DNA from: Candidatus Bipolaricaulota bacterium
GTDB lineage: Bacteria; Bipolaricaulota; Bipolaricaulia; M55B111
Assembly (NCBI GenBank): GCA_021735245.1
Contig: JAIPHJ010000021.1
Span: 1-32,381, forward strand
DNA length: 32,381 nucleotides
Direction: 5' to 3'
Both the position numbers and the translations under genes were made by a program. Of this stretch, positions 8,218-16,653 are shown in pieces. Each line of letters opens with the position of its first letter. Positions within the stretch are counted from its first letter, which is position 1. The notes below the pieces were generated by a model. That model was not told where the DNA came from and did not search any database. It was given only the letters and a program-made list of their open reading frames with translations.

Positions 8218-8370
8218 CTACTCGACGTACTCTTCCGGGTTCTCCTCGAACTGCTTCTTACAGCCCGGCGCACAGAAGTAATAAGTCTTTCCTTCGTACT
8301 CGTAGGTTGCCGGGGGGTCCTCTACGTCAACTTCCATCCCGCAAACCGGATCAGTTGCCTTTTTACTCAC
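8218..8370 (-). CDS. YHS-domain peptide (50 aa)
   Basis: A very short gene starting at GTG 8370 and preceded by a near-perfect AGGAGGTGA. The product begins MSKKATDPVCGMEVDVEDPP and continues ATYEYEGKTYYFCAPGCKKQ before an acidic end. This is a full YHS metal-binding domain: DPVCGM, then YYFC and GCKKQF. YHS domains accompany copper ATPases as fusions or, as here, stand-alone peptides, and probably bind copper through the three cysteines. It starts 31 bp after the copA stop, so it belongs to the copper operon. Short-gene filters would likely miss it. Confidence 0.9.
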   Translation of the reverse strand: MSKKATDPVCGMEVDVEDPPATYEYEGKTYYFCAPGCKKQFEENPEEYVE

Positions 8371-8401
8371 GTTTGTCACCTCCTATTATATTATACTGGT
8401 T

Positions 8402-10954
8402 CTATGATTGGTAACTCGGACTGATATCTACACCCTTTAATCTGTTTGAATTGGTTACCACGTTTACGGAAGAAAAGGCCATGGCCATTTCTGCAATTGC
8501 CGGATGGAGAAGTCCCATTACGGCAATCGGAATGGCGACTGTATTGTAAAAGAAAGCCCAGAACAGGTTCTGTTTGATTTTGGCAAATGTTGCCTCGGAC
8601 AACTTTACTGCCTTGACCACGGCGGAGAGGTCGCCCTTAACCAGCGTTATGTCGGCGGCTTCGATTGCGATATCGGTTCCTGATCCTATGGCTATGCCGA
8701 CGTTCGCCTGTTTGAGCGCAGGGGCGTCGTTTATTCCGTCCCCAACCATCGCGACGTTCTCTCCATTGTCCTGAAGCTTCATTACCTCGTCCCTCTTCTG
8801 GTCGGGCATGACTTCGGCAATTACTCTGTCTATCCCTACCTCGGATGCAATCGCCCTGGCCGTCCGTTCGTTGTCCCCTGTTATCATTACCGGCTCCAGC
8901 CCGAACTCCTTCAGTTCGGCTATGGCATCCGCCGAGTCTTCCTTGATTTGATCGGCAACGCCGATAACGCCCAGGATTTCCCGGTCCTTAGCTACCAGCA
9001 TGGCGGTCTTTGCTTCTTTTTCAAGTTCCTTTACCTTCTCTTTGACCGACCCGTAGTCGACGTCGTTGGACTCCATCAGGTCACGATTTCCGACCAGCAG
9101 CCTGTTTCCGTTAAGCTTCGCCTCTATACCCTGGCCGACCAGCGCCGAGAAGTCCGATACTTCTTCCAGTTCCAGTTCCTTTTCCTCGGCGGCCTCAACG
9201 ATAGCTTCCCCGAGAGGATGTTCGGAGCCTTTTTCCGCCGACGCTGCCAGCCCGAGCAGTTCATCCTCGGAGCCGTTTGTCGAAATCAGGTCGGTAACTC
9301 CCGGCTTTCCCTCGGTGATGGTCCCCGTCTTGTCGAGGACTATCGTGTCTATATCCTTCATAGTCTGAATTGCTTCGCCCTTTCTTATCAGTACTCCGTT
9401 CTCGGCTCCCTTGCCGGATCCTACCATCAGTGCGGTGGGAGTAGCCAATCCAAGTGCACACGGACAGGCAATTACGAGCACGGATATCCCTGCAAACAGC
9501 GACAGCGAGATTATCCCTAGAGTGGGATCAACCCACGGGATGAACGAGGACGCCCAGACGGCCACTCCCTGGAACGTCCCGGAAAATCCGAGCCACAACG
9601 CAATAGTAATAAGAGCAATACTGATTACAGTCGGTACAAAGAAGGTAGTTACCCTGTCTGCGAAGTTTTGAATCGGGACCTTCGTCCCCTGGGCCTCTTC
9701 CACCAGCTTGACTACCTGAGAAAGGAAAGTGTCTTCCCCGACACCGGTCGCTTCTACTTTGAGCACGCCCTGCTTGTTGACGGTGGCGCCGATTACTTCG
9801 TCGCCTTCTTTCTTCTCGACCGGCATCGATTCTCCAGTCGCGATAGACTCGTCAACCGAGGACTTCCCGTCTTTTACGACTCCGTCGGTCGGTATCTTCT
9901 CGCCGGGGCGGACTATCATCAGGTCGCCAACTTCGACTTCGTCGACCGGAACTTCTATTTCTTCTCCGCCCCGCTGTACCCTGGCGGTCTTTGCCTCGAG
10001 GGTCATCAACTTCTGAATTGCCTCCGAAGCTCGTCCCTTTGCCTTGGTCTCTATGTACCGGCCGGTCAGGTGAAACCCGATGATCATCGCTCCGACACCC
10101 GAATAGTTAAGCAGGTGGGGGGCCAGATCGAACTGGCTCAGCACGGTGACGTAACCGGTAAAGTAAGCCGTCGCCGAACCCATCATTATCAGTGTATCCA
10201 TGTTGGGTGACAGGTGCCGGGCTGACTTGAACCCGCTTCTCAGCGTTTCTCGACCCATCCAGAGAAGCGCCGGGGTTGCCAGGAGGATCATCCCCGCATC
10301 ATAGACCAGCGGGGAGGGCCACTTAACTCCGGTGATCATCTCAGGAACCATCCAGGCGATTATTGGAGCTACAAACGCCCAGGTCCACCACATCTTGCTC
10401 TTTGCCTTCTCAACTTTCCGCTGGCTTTCTTCGAGCCTGCTCCTTTCCTTTTCGGCTCCACCCGAAGCGGAACCCTCTTTGATTCCGTAACCGGCGTTCT
10501 CTACAGCTTGTTTGAATTCGTCGTAGCTAACCTCGTTCGGATTGAAGCTCAGAGTCGCCTTTTCGGTCGTCAGGTTCACGTTGGCTTCATCGACTCCCTC
10601 CAGGTCAGCCAGTGCACCTTCCACTGCCTGAGAGCAGGAAGCACAGGTCATACCCTCTACATCGAGTTCGGCTTTCCCTTCTTCTTCCTCGGCCACGCGG
10701 TAGCCGGTTTTCTCTACCGCCTCGGCCAAATCCTCTTTGCTGACTTTATCCGGATCGTAAGCCAGTGAAGCCTTGTCTGTAGCACTGAGGACGTTAACGT
10801 CCTCAGTGCCTTCCAGGTCAGCCAGTGCACCTTCCACTGCCCGTGAACACGAGGCGCAGGTCATTCCTTCAATATCCAGATCGGCCTTTTCTTTATTATT
10901 CAGTTCATTCTCCAGCTTGCCTTTATCTTTTGGTTTGTCTGCCTCTTTGCTCAT
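8402..10954 (-). CDS. copA: Cu(I)-exporting P1B-type ATPase
   Basis: 850 residues. Two N-terminal HMA domains carry GMTCASC at C33/C36 and C104/C107. Eight membrane helices are expected, with the Cu(I) path CPC at 497-499 ([11 protein letters not shown]). The phosphorylated Asp is about residue 541 in DKTGTIT, followed by HPLGEA, TGDN and [12 protein letters not shown]. The last helix ends [17 protein letters not shown], typical of copper pumps. The two HMA repeats are nearly identical in their core ([19 protein letters not shown]), suggesting recent duplication or conversion. It is the first gene of the copper operon; the operator at 10973-10991 lies between promoter and start. Confidence 0.97.
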   Translation of the reverse strand: MSKEADKPKDKGKLENELNNKEKADLDIEGMTCASCSRAVEGALADLEGTEDVNVLSATDKASLAYDPDKVSKEDLAEAVEKTGYRVAEEEEGKAELDVEGMTCASCSQAVEGALADLEGVDEANVNLTTEKATLSFNPNEVSYDEFKQAVENAGYGIKEGSASGGAEKERSRLEESQRKVEKAKSKMWWTWAFVAPIIAWMVPEMITGVKWPSPLVYDAGMILLATPALLWMGRETLRSGFKSARHLSPNMDTLIMMGSATAYFTGYVTVLSQFDLAPHLLNYSGVGAMIIGFHLTGRYIETKAKGRASEAIQKLMTLEAKTARVQRGGEEIEVPVDEVEVGDLMIVRPGEKIPTDGVVKDGKSSVDESIATGESMPVEKKEGDEVIGATVNKQGVLKVEATGVGEDTFLSQVVKLVEEAQGTKVPIQNFADRVTTFFVPTVISIALITIALWLGFSGTFQGVAVWASSFIPWVDPTLGIISLSLFAGISVLVIACPCALGLATPTALMVGSGKGAENGVLIRKGEAIQTMKDIDTIVLDKTGTITEGKPGVTDLISTNGSEDELLGLAASAEKGSEHPLGEAIVEAAEEKELELEEVSDFSALVGQGIEAKLNGNRLLVGNRDLMESNDVDYGSVKEKVKELEKEAKTAMLVAKDREILGVIGVADQIKEDSADAIAELKEFGLEPVMITGDNERTARAIASEVGIDRVIAEVMPDQKRDEVMKLQDNGENVAMVGDGINDAPALKQANVGIAIGSGTDIAIEAADITLVKGDLSAVVKAVKLSEATFAKIKQNLFWAFFYNTVAIPIAVMGLLHPAIAEMAMAFSSVNVVTNSNRLKGVDISPSYQS

Positions 10955-10972
10955 TTTTCACTCTCACCTCCG

Positions 10973-10991
10973 ACCCCACCCCTGGTGGGGT
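10973..10991. promoter_or_regulatory. CsoR-type operator in front of copA
   Basis: ACCCCACCCCTGGTGGGGT is a perfect inverted repeat: 8-bp arms ACCCCACC/GGTGGGGT around CCT. It resembles the G/C-rich CsoR operators known from other bacteria, such as the C-run/G-run palindrome of M. tuberculosis csoR. It begins 6 bp downstream of the copA -10, over the expected transcription start. csoR is encoded in the same operon. Confidence 0.8.
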
Positions 10992-10997
10992 AACTAT

Positions 10998-11026
10998 AGA
11001 ATAAGATATTCGCTTCAGCCTATCAA
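10998..11026 (-). promoter_or_regulatory. Promoter of copper operon
   Basis: On the minus strand TTGATA (11021-11026), a 17-bp spacer and TATTCT (10998-11003) form a sigma-A promoter. The CsoR-type palindrome follows at once, giving a simple repression layout. The ribosome site GGAGGTGAG lies further downstream, before ATG 10954. Confidence 0.7.
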
Positions 11027-11116
11027 GTAAAATGATATTCCACACATTTTTCCTGTTCATCTTGATTTATGCGAGAAGAGCTGCTAAATTTTAGATCGTT
11101 ATAATAATAAATTAAA

Positions 11117-11139
11117 GGGGCAGTCCCCCTGGGGTGGGT
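11117..11139. promoter_or_regulatory. G/C-rich palindromic site before DUF1573 gene, possible second CsoR site
   Basis: GGGGCAGTCCCC (11117-11128) overlaps CCCCCTGGGG (11125-11134) followed by TGGG. The C-run/G-run pattern resembles the copA operator, and it sits about 12 bp downstream of a TATAAT at 11100-11105 and next to the GTG start at 11148. It could be a second CsoR target or a hairpin masking the ribosome site. The match is weaker than at copA. Confidence 0.35.
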
Positions 11140-11147
11140 TTGATTCT

Positions 11148-11576
11148 GTGAAACCTATAGGTGATAAACGGTTTATTTACTTTTTTGTTCTCCTGGGCGT
11201 AATGGCGCTCGGTACTTACGGTTACTTTCAGGCAGGCCGTCCTCAGTCCCCCAAACTTGAGGTTACCCCTGAAAATTACGACTTCGGAGAAATTCAGCCC
11301 GAACCGATAGACAGGGAATTCCAGCTGAAAAATACCGGAGGAGCTCCTCTGCAGATAAAGCGGGTGACTACCTCCTGCAGCTGTACTTCTGGAGAGATAA
11401 AAGACCGAACGATTGAACCGGGGAAATCCAGCAGTCTCGTGGTTACGTTCGACCCAACTGCAATGGACCCCCCCATCCGGGGTGAAGTACTTCGAATGGT
11501 CTACATTCAAACCAACGATCCTGATCGGGAAGAGGTCAGGATAAAGATAACGGCAAACGTTTCAGGTGGTGAATGA
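11148..11576 (+). CDS. Membrane-anchored DUF1573 protein (first copy)
   Basis: 142 residues. A single N-terminal membrane helix (FIYFFVLLGVMALGTYGYF) anchors an Ig-like domain outside the membrane. DUF1573 features are clear: YDFGEIQPEPIDREFQLKN, the SCSCTSGE cysteine motif, IEPGKSSSLVVTFDP and VYIQTNDPDREE. Function of the family is not established; the cysteine pair in a secreted beta-sandwich could bind copper or exchange disulfides. GTG 11148 follows GGGGTGGG. Its end overlaps the start region of the next gene, a CcdA/DsbD-like protein, which supports a thiol or metal role in the envelope. Confidence 0.82.
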   Translation: MKPIGDKRFIYFFVLLGVMALGTYGYFQAGRPQSPKLEVTPENYDFGEIQPEPIDREFQLKNTGGAPLQIKRVTTSCSCTSGEIKDRTIEPGKSSSLVVTFDPTAMDPPIRGEVLRMVYIQTNDPDREEVRIKITANVSGGE

Positions 11577-11577
11577 T

Positions 11578-12801
11578 TTGAACCGAAAAGTTACGGTCCT
11601 GCTACTAATCATACTTTCAGTATCGACGTCCCTTATTTCAGTTTCCGCGGCTGATCTGGCCGAAGACGAAGCAATCGCATTTTACAATAAAGCCTGTGGT
11701 GCCTGCGCGAAGTACATCGAAAACGAACTGGATCCCGCGCTTACCGAAAAGGGGATAAATCTGACCAAAAATGACTACATCAACACTCCAGCGGCGAGAC
11801 AAGAGATGAATGCCTTTAACGATAACTGGGGCGTTCCACCCGAGTTTCAATCACACCTGGCAACGTTCATCGGCGAGAAACTTTCGCTGCAGGGCCACGC
11901 GCCGCCCACAATGCTGGAGACCCTGCTCCAGGAAGACGCTCTAGAAGGAATCGATAGATTACTTATCTATCAGGACGAGATGGACAACCCTACATCGTAC
12001 AGGGCCTGGGGTTTCAAGGGGGATCCGAGAAAGTACTCTATCGAAACTCCGATAACGAAGTACCTGAACTGGTTTCAAGAGAATAAGGGTACGTTGGAGC
12101 CTGCCGTTTCTTCCCGACGCTCAAGCCCGAAGAAGTTACTTCCGCTGATCCTTACCACCGGGCTTTTGGACGGAATCAATCCCTGTGCCATCGCCGTCCT
12201 GTTGTTTTTCATCGCGTTCTTGTTTTCCATGAACAGGGCGAAAGCCGAGCTGGCAAAGGTGGGACTGCTATATATCGGAGTAATATATCTCACCTACCTG
12301 GGTATAGGACTCGGCATCCTCAGAGCTTTCGTCTTCACCGGAGCCGAACACTTGATGGCGAAGATCGGCGCGGGACTCCTTCTGGTACTTGGACTGGTAA
12401 ACATCAAGGACTACTTCTGGTACGGAAAGTGGTTCAATTTGAGCCCGGGAGGAATTTTCCATCAAAAAGGCAAGGACTGGCTAAAGAAGGCCACTTTACC
12501 TTCGACTGTGGTCGGTGCTTTTTTCGTGGGACTCTGTACGTTTCCCTGCAGCGGCGGTATTTACGTGGCCATCCTTGGATTGCTATCCACTCAGACGACT
12601 TACTGGAGCGGCCTGGGTTACATGTTGCTCTATAACTTAGCCTTCGTGGTTCCGCTGATAGTGATATTGCTCGGGGTAGCAAATAAGAGAACGGCCGGCC
12701 GATTGAGCAGGTGGCAGGCCGGGAACAAACGCGAGATCAAATTGGTCACGGGACTGATAATGATTGGTTTAAGTATAGGAATTCTAATTTGGCTATTTTA
12801 G
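11578..12801 (+). CDS. Thioredoxin-like domain fused to CcdA/DsbD-type membrane electron carrier
   Basis: About 407 residues. I chose TTG 11578 because GGTGGTGA lies just upstream and it gives a proper signal peptide (MNRKVTVLLLIILSVSTSLI). Residues about 25-170 are an exported domain with a CGAC motif (NKACGACAKY). The C-terminal half is a six-helix CcdA/DsbD-like unit with its two redox cysteines in INPCAIAVLLFF and CTFPCSGGIY. Such proteins carry electrons from cytoplasmic thioredoxin to outside thiols. Together with the two DUF1573 neighbours it may form an envelope thiol or copper-handling module (inference). The CGAC site is separated from the membrane part by about 150 residues lacking a plain thioredoxin pattern, so the exact fold of the N-terminal domain is unsure. 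Confidence 0.8.
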   Translation: MNRKVTVLLLIILSVSTSLISVSAADLAEDEAIAFYNKACGACAKYIENELDPALTEKGINLTKNDYINTPAARQEMNAFNDNWGVPPEFQSHLATFIGEKLSLQGHAPPTMLETLLQEDALEGIDRLLIYQDEMDNPTSYRAWGFKGDPRKYSIETPITKYLNWFQENKGTLEPAVSSRRSSPKKLLPLILTTGLLDGINPCAIAVLLFFIAFLFSMNRAKAELAKVGLLYIGVIYLTYLGIGLGILRAFVFTGAEHLMAKIGAGLLLVLGLVNIKDYFWYGKWFNLSPGGIFHQKGKDWLKKATLPSTVVGAFFVGLCTFPCSGGIYVAILGLLSTQTTYWSGLGYMLLYNLAFVVPLIVILLGVANKRTAGRLSRWQAGNKREIKLVTGLIMIGLSIGILIWLF

Positions 12802-12849
12802 TCCACTGGAAGAGATTTCTTAATTTACAGGAAGGGAGGAAAAAATCGG

Positions 12850-13335
12850 ATGAAAATATCTAAAAAAACGATTTACGTAGCAAGTACAGTAATCATAGCC
12901 GGGGCAATACTGGCCTTTTTTTTAATCTCCGGCACGGGGAATAAAGGCACGTTCGCCGGTGAAATAGTTGTCAGGCCGATGGAATACGACCTGGGTAACG
13001 TACCGTACGGTGGAGGAATAGTCCTGCGGGAATCCACCCTGGAGAACAGAGGAGAGGAGGAGCTCAAGATAAATTCGATCAAAACCTCATGTGGCTGTAC
13101 GGAAGCGCAGTTAATTTACAAAGGAAACAAGAGCAAATTCGGAATGCACCCCAATACGTTAACGTGGTCCGAAACCATACCTCCGGGCGCGAAAGCAACT
13201 TTGAGAATCCTCTACGATCCGGCCGCCCACGGTCCCCAGGGAACCGGTCCTTTCCGCAGGGCTATCTGGATAAAATCGAGTGATTCGGACCAGGAAAAGG
13301 TCGAAGTTACAATTCAGGGAAGTGTAATTCGGTAG
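12850..13335 (+). CDS. Membrane-anchored DUF1573 protein (second copy)
   Basis: 161 residues with an N-terminal membrane anchor (TIYVASTVIIAGAILAFFLI), then a DUF1573 domain: YDLGNVPYGG, SCGCTEA cysteine motif, IPPGAKATLRILYDP and IWIKSSDSDQEKVEV. An insertion of about 20 residues after the cysteine motif (KGNKSKFGMHPNTLTW) sets it apart from the first copy. RBS GGGAGG precedes ATG 12850. It lies 48 bp after the CcdA-like gene and before the iron permease. Function unknown; paralogue of the protein at 11148. Confidence 0.82.
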   Translation: MKISKKTIYVASTVIIAGAILAFFLISGTGNKGTFAGEIVVRPMEYDLGNVPYGGGIVLRESTLENRGEEELKINSIKTSCGCTEAQLIYKGNKSKFGMHPNTLTWSETIPPGAKATLRILYDPAAHGPQGTGPFRRAIWIKSSDSDQEKVEVTIQGSVIR

Positions 13336-13358
13336 GTTGGCCCCTTAACCGATAAGGC

Positions 13359-13386
13359 TTGATCGAATTATAACTATTGTTATAAT
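13359..13386 (+). promoter_or_regulatory. Promoter of FTR1 iron permease
   Basis: TTGATC (13359-13364), 16-bp spacer and a consensus TATAAT (13381-13386). The iron box at 13385-13403 begins inside the -10, so a bound repressor would prevent initiation. RBS AGGAGG follows at 13411. Confidence 0.75.
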
Positions 13387-13403
13387 AGTTTAGGCTAACC
13401 TAA
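13385..13403. promoter_or_regulatory. DtxR/IdeR-type iron box
   Basis: ATAGTTTAGGCTAACCTAA matches the classic DtxR/IdeR consensus TTAGGTTAGGCTAACCTAA at 17 of 19 positions. A slightly wider repeat, 8-bp arms AGTTTAGG/CCTAAACT around CTAA, spans 13387-13406. It overlaps the promoter of an iron permease, and a DtxR-family protein with intact metal ligands is encoded at 2537-3292. Confidence 0.85.
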
Positions 13404-13421
13404 ACTTATCAGGAGGAAATA

Positions 13422-14249
13422 ATGTTATCTAGCTTTTTAATTACATTCAGAGAAGGTCTAGAAGCTGCATTGCTTATTGGAATTATGGTGGCTTATCTCT
13501 CCAGGATAGAGAAGGGAGAGTTCAATAAATATATTTACTTTGGCACTTTTGCGGCGGTAGTCGCCAGCGGGTTGCTCGGTTGGCTGTTTTTTTCGGCCGC
13601 TACCTCGCTGGGAGAAACCCAGCAGGAGATCTTCGAAGGAGTGGCCTCACTCTCAGCCGCCTTTGTCCTTTCCTACGTTATCGTCTGGATGGCCCGCACT
13701 TCCCACGCCATCAAGGATAGGATAGAGCAGAGGATCGATACGTCTCTGTCACGAGGAAAGCTTCTAGGGCTGGTGTCCGTAGCTTTCCTCGCCGTTTTCA
13801 GGGAAGGCGTAGAGACCGTACTTCTGGTGGGAACGCTTGCAGTCCGGGCTCCCAGCAGGACCGTAATCGGTTTCGGTGGCGGTTTGATAGTGGTGCTGAT
13901 ACTTGCCGTCCTGGCTTTTCGGGGGGTCTACCTGCTCGACCTGGAAAGCTTCTTCAAAACCACGAGCGTCATTCTGGTCGTCTTCGCAGCGGGACTTGTT
14001 GCGTACGGAGTGCACGAACTGAACGAAGTGGGACTGATACCCCCCGTCATTGAACACCTCTGGAATACCAATTTCATAATAAACGAGGACGGGATCCTTG
14101 GATCCATTCTGACCGCTCTAATTGGCTACAACGCAAACCCGTCGCTAACGGAAGTGCTCTCGTACGCTTTTTATTGGTTAAGCGCAGGGGCTTACCTGGC
14201 GACCACGATCTTTGTGCCGTCGGGCAAAGCAAGTACCTCGGAAGCTTAA
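13422..14249 (+). CDS. FTR1/EfeU-family high-affinity iron permease
   Basis: 275 residues, about seven membrane helices. The two iron-binding REGxE motifs are present: FREGLEA at 9-15 and FREGVET at 126-132. FTR1/EfeU proteins carry ferric or freshly oxidised iron across the cytoplasmic membrane, usually with a partner oxidase or EfeO-like protein. None is found here, although the DUF1573/CcdA genes directly upstream are membrane-anchored candidates. ATG 13422 follows AGGAGG. It has its own promoter covered by a DtxR-type box. The 86-bp gap and separate promoter argue for expression independent of the upstream genes. Confidence 0.92.
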   Translation: MLSSFLITFREGLEAALLIGIMVAYLSRIEKGEFNKYIYFGTFAAVVASGLLGWLFFSAATSLGETQQEIFEGVASLSAAFVLSYVIVWMARTSHAIKDRIEQRIDTSLSRGKLLGLVSVAFLAVFREGVETVLLVGTLAVRAPSRTVIGFGGGLIVVLILAVLAFRGVYLLDLESFFKTTSVILVVFAAGLVAYGVHELNEVGLIPPVIEHLWNTNFIINEDGILGSILTALIGYNANPSLTEVLSYAFYWLSAGAYLATTIFVPSGKASTSEA

Positions 14250-14273
14250 CCTACTGTTCTCAATAAAAGTTAA

Positions 14274-14480
14274 TAACCCTCGACCCAACCAAAGGCACGC
14301 GGTTATTGACTCAACCTTTCACCACTGTGTGGAAGCGAGACGTAGTTAATGGCTATCGAGTAATTTCATTTTATCTCATATACCCTCAGCCGTTTACCTG
14401 GCAATTGATTTAACCTTAAAGTGTTCAACCCGGGTAAATCCCGACAGCCAGGTAAGCGGTAGAGGTATAGAAGAGTTAGC
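14274..14480 (-). repeat. Dispersed repeat element 1 with long hairpin
   Basis: Fills the gap between the convergent FTR1 and larE genes. On the minus strand GGTTGAGTCAATAACCGCG resembles the ends of the elements at 20236 and 19146. A 22-bp segment (14395-14416) is an exact inverted match to 21787-21808, and similarity extends over about 110 bp (for example TTCACCACTGTGTGG at 14318-14332 against the reverse complement of 21868-21885). A long imperfect hairpin pairs 14381-14402 with 14447-14467. Confidence 0.7.
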
Positions 14481-14524
14481 CCATTAAATACTGCCGGGGC
14501 GAAAACACTGAAATTTACCCAACC

Positions 14525-15376
14525 CTATTCTACTTGCTGCCGTGACAAAGGTTCATTCATGCTGCCCGTACGGTAACCCTCCAGGTCGAGTGTTACGTAA
14601 TCGTATCCCAGTTCTTTTAGTCGGGAGACTACTTTCTCTCCGGAATCCAGCAATCTATCGAAATCCGATCGCCGAACCTCAATCCTGGCAATATCCCCGT
14701 GATGACGAACGCGGAACTGTTCTATCCCCAGCTCCAGCAGGAACTCTTCCGCTCTCCCCACCCGATCAAGCTTCTCTTCAGTAATCTCTTTTCCGTACGG
14801 AAATCGTGAGGCCAGACAGGCAAAAGAGGGCTTATTCCAGGTTTCGAGTCCGACCTGCTTGCTGAACTCTCTTATTTCTTCCTTATTCAGCCCGGCCTGC
14901 TGCAACGGGCTGGCTACTCCTAGTTCTTCTGCCGCCCTCGTACCGGGTCTGTGACCCTCCGAATCGTCCTGAATCGTGCCGTCCACCACTTTATTTAGCC
15001 CCTTCCGGTCCGCCAGTTCCTTCAAATCTTCGAAGAGTTCCTTTTTACAGAAATAGCACCTATTGGTGGGATTCTCCCTGAAATTGGGATTGGTCGTCTC
15101 GGAGGACTGAATGGTCCTCCACTCTACCTCCAGCTTTTCGGCCAGCTCTCTGGCCTCTTTTCTCTCGTGATTGGGATAGGCCTCGGAGCTGGCGGTAACC
15201 GCCAGGACTTTGTCCGGCCCCAGGAAGTCGACCGCCGCCTTCAAGAGAAAACTGCTATCGACTCCGCCGGAAAAAGCCACCAGGACGGACCCGTGACTCT
15301 CCAGGTTAGACTTCAATCGGCTTATTCTTGCTGATTCCAGCAAACTCGTTAAAGACTTCATTCCTTCGCAAAACAC
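14525..15376 (-). CDS. larE: LarE-type sulfur transferase, three-cysteine form
   Basis: About 283 residues (278 if ATG 15361 is the start; the upstream GTG and the ATG both have weak ribosome sites). PP-loop AFSGGVDSSFLLKA activates a substrate as in LarE, which makes the pincer nickel cofactor of lactate racemase. The C-terminal Cys of PSFACLASRFPYG is the sulfur-donating residue of L. plantarum LarE. Two more cysteines (NRCYFCKKELF) give the three-Cys set of the [4Fe-4S] LarE forms, such as that of Thermotoga maritima, so sulfur transfer is probably cluster-based rather than sacrificial. larA, larB and larC are absent from the window; a related sulfur-transfer role cannot be excluded. Confidence 0.87.
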   Translation of the reverse strand: MFCEGMKSLTSLLESARISRLKSNLESHGSVLVAFSGGVDSSFLLKAAVDFLGPDKVLAVTASSEAYPNHERKEARELAEKLEVEWRTIQSSETTNPNFRENPTNRCYFCKKELFEDLKELADRKGLNKVVDGTIQDDSEGHRPGTRAAEELGVASPLQQAGLNKEEIREFSKQVGLETWNKPSFACLASRFPYGKEITEEKLDRVGRAEEFLLELGIEQFRVRHHGDIARIEVRRSDFDRLLDSGEKVVSRLKELGYDYVTLDLEGYRTGSMNEPLSRQQVE

Positions 15377-15712
15377 CTTCCAGTGAGCAAAATATTTCTG
15401 TCAATTTCAATTCTCCAAAATCCACTCTTAATTTGAGCTCTCCTGGATTAATGATGATACGTGGAACGCGTCCTTTCAATATAGGTCCAACCTAGAGTAG
15501 ACTATGGAAGTTTCCATACCATGACGAAATCTAATCTTACCCGGGCCTCAAACTCGAGTTCGACGGTCTTAGCTGGCCGGTGAGCAATAGAAGGTCGGGG
15601 CCTAACCAGCGGATAAGACGCAATTGATATCATATAACAATTTTTATAACATGGTGTCGTCGTGCCTATATCTGTCACGATGACGCTTTCAAATTCTTAT
15701 CGGGAGGATTAT
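15377..15712. other. Intergenic region between larE and DUF1638 gene
   Basis: Divergent promoter region without a recognisable gene. A candidate promoter for the rightward genes has TTGATA at 15624-15629 and TATAAC at 15645-15650, with a short 15-bp spacer. A small palindrome ATGGAAGTTTCCAT lies near 15506. Nothing else is recognised. Confidence 0.4.
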
Positions 15713-16534
15713 ATGAAACAAAGGGCAATCATCTCCTGTGGTGCGCTATACGGGGAGGTAAATGAACTGGTACTACCCAGAAGCGACTGGGACATCGAGT
15801 TCCTTCCTCAGGGGTTACATGACAAACCGGATAGCTCTATTATGAGGCGACGAATACAGGATAAAATTGACGAACTCGAGAGCAAGACTGACTACGAACG
15901 GATCGTTCTGGGCTACGGGCTCTGCGGGGGAGGTATAGAGGGTCTTTCCACCTCCGGCGCGAATCTAATCGTCCCCAAAGTCCACGACTGCATCCCTCTA
16001 CTTGCAGGAGACAAAAACCTAAAGGGAAACATGGCCGAGCCGGGAACCTATTACCTGAGCAGGGGCTGGATAGATTGTAGCAGCGACGCCTATAAGGAGC
16101 ATTTATTTTTCTCAAACAAGCTGAAGTCCTGGAGAAACAGGTTTCTGGATTACAAGAACGAGGCTAAGGAATCTGCTCCGGTCAATAACATAGGTTGGTG
16201 GTTTAACAAGGACAGGCTTGATCCCGAAAAACGGAAACGGGAAAGGTTCGATAGGGAGACGAGCAGGAAAATAACCCTTCAGTGCGTCGGGAATTACAGG
16301 AACCTGGCGCTGATTGAGAACGATCTGCTGGAAACGATCCACACGGACTACGCCGACAAAATGTACGAATTCTTGTCCGAGCTTTTAACCGAAGCGAGAA
16401 GAGGAGATCTCGAGTTCAAACGACTGGACGCTTCTCTGGACTCCCTGAGAGAGGTTCTTTTTCAGCCGGAAACTTCCGGATTAACCCATATACAATCCTC
16501 CAACGAGCCGTTAGAATTGGAAAGCAAAATCTAA
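15713..16534 (+). CDS. DUF1638 family protein
   Basis: 273 residues from ATG 15713, which has GGGAGG five bases upstream; the frame is open further upstream but has no ribosome site there. DUF1638 signature: AIISCGALYGEV at the N-terminus and VLGYGLCGGGIEGL ... PKVHDCIPLLAGD in the middle, then a SRGWIDC strand. The conserved Cys and His residues suggest metal or corrinoid binding. The family is common in anaerobes near corrinoid methyl-transfer genes, but its reaction is not known. The ferredoxin-like gene follows 119 bp downstream on the same strand, so the two may act together. Confidence 0.8.
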   Translation: MKQRAIISCGALYGEVNELVLPRSDWDIEFLPQGLHDKPDSSIMRRRIQDKIDELESKTDYERIVLGYGLCGGGIEGLSTSGANLIVPKVHDCIPLLAGDKNLKGNMAEPGTYYLSRGWIDCSSDAYKEHLFFSNKLKSWRNRFLDYKNEAKESAPVNNIGWWFNKDRLDPEKRKRERFDRETSRKITLQCVGNYRNLALIENDLLETIHTDYADKMYEFLSELLTEARRGDLEFKRLDASLDSLREVLFQPETSGLTHIQSSNEPLELESKI

Positions 16535-16653
16535 CCGAGTTGAAGATTTAGCGATTGACGAAATAATCTACTTCTTATCGATAATTAGGGATGAGTGGTG
16601 TAGTCATGCAACTGTTCCTAAAATTTCGAAGATGATACCTCAGGGAGGATAAA

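Noticed and set aside
8574-10768. Several long plus-strand open frames opposite copA (up to 190 codons)
   Set aside because: They lie wholly inside copA on the other strand, have low-complexity Ser/Pro/Leu-rich products, no ribosome sites and no family match. copA itself is complete and certain.
15377-15712. A tRNA or riboswitch before the DUF1638 gene
   Set aside because: No cloverleaf, anticodon arm or known riboswitch core could be traced.
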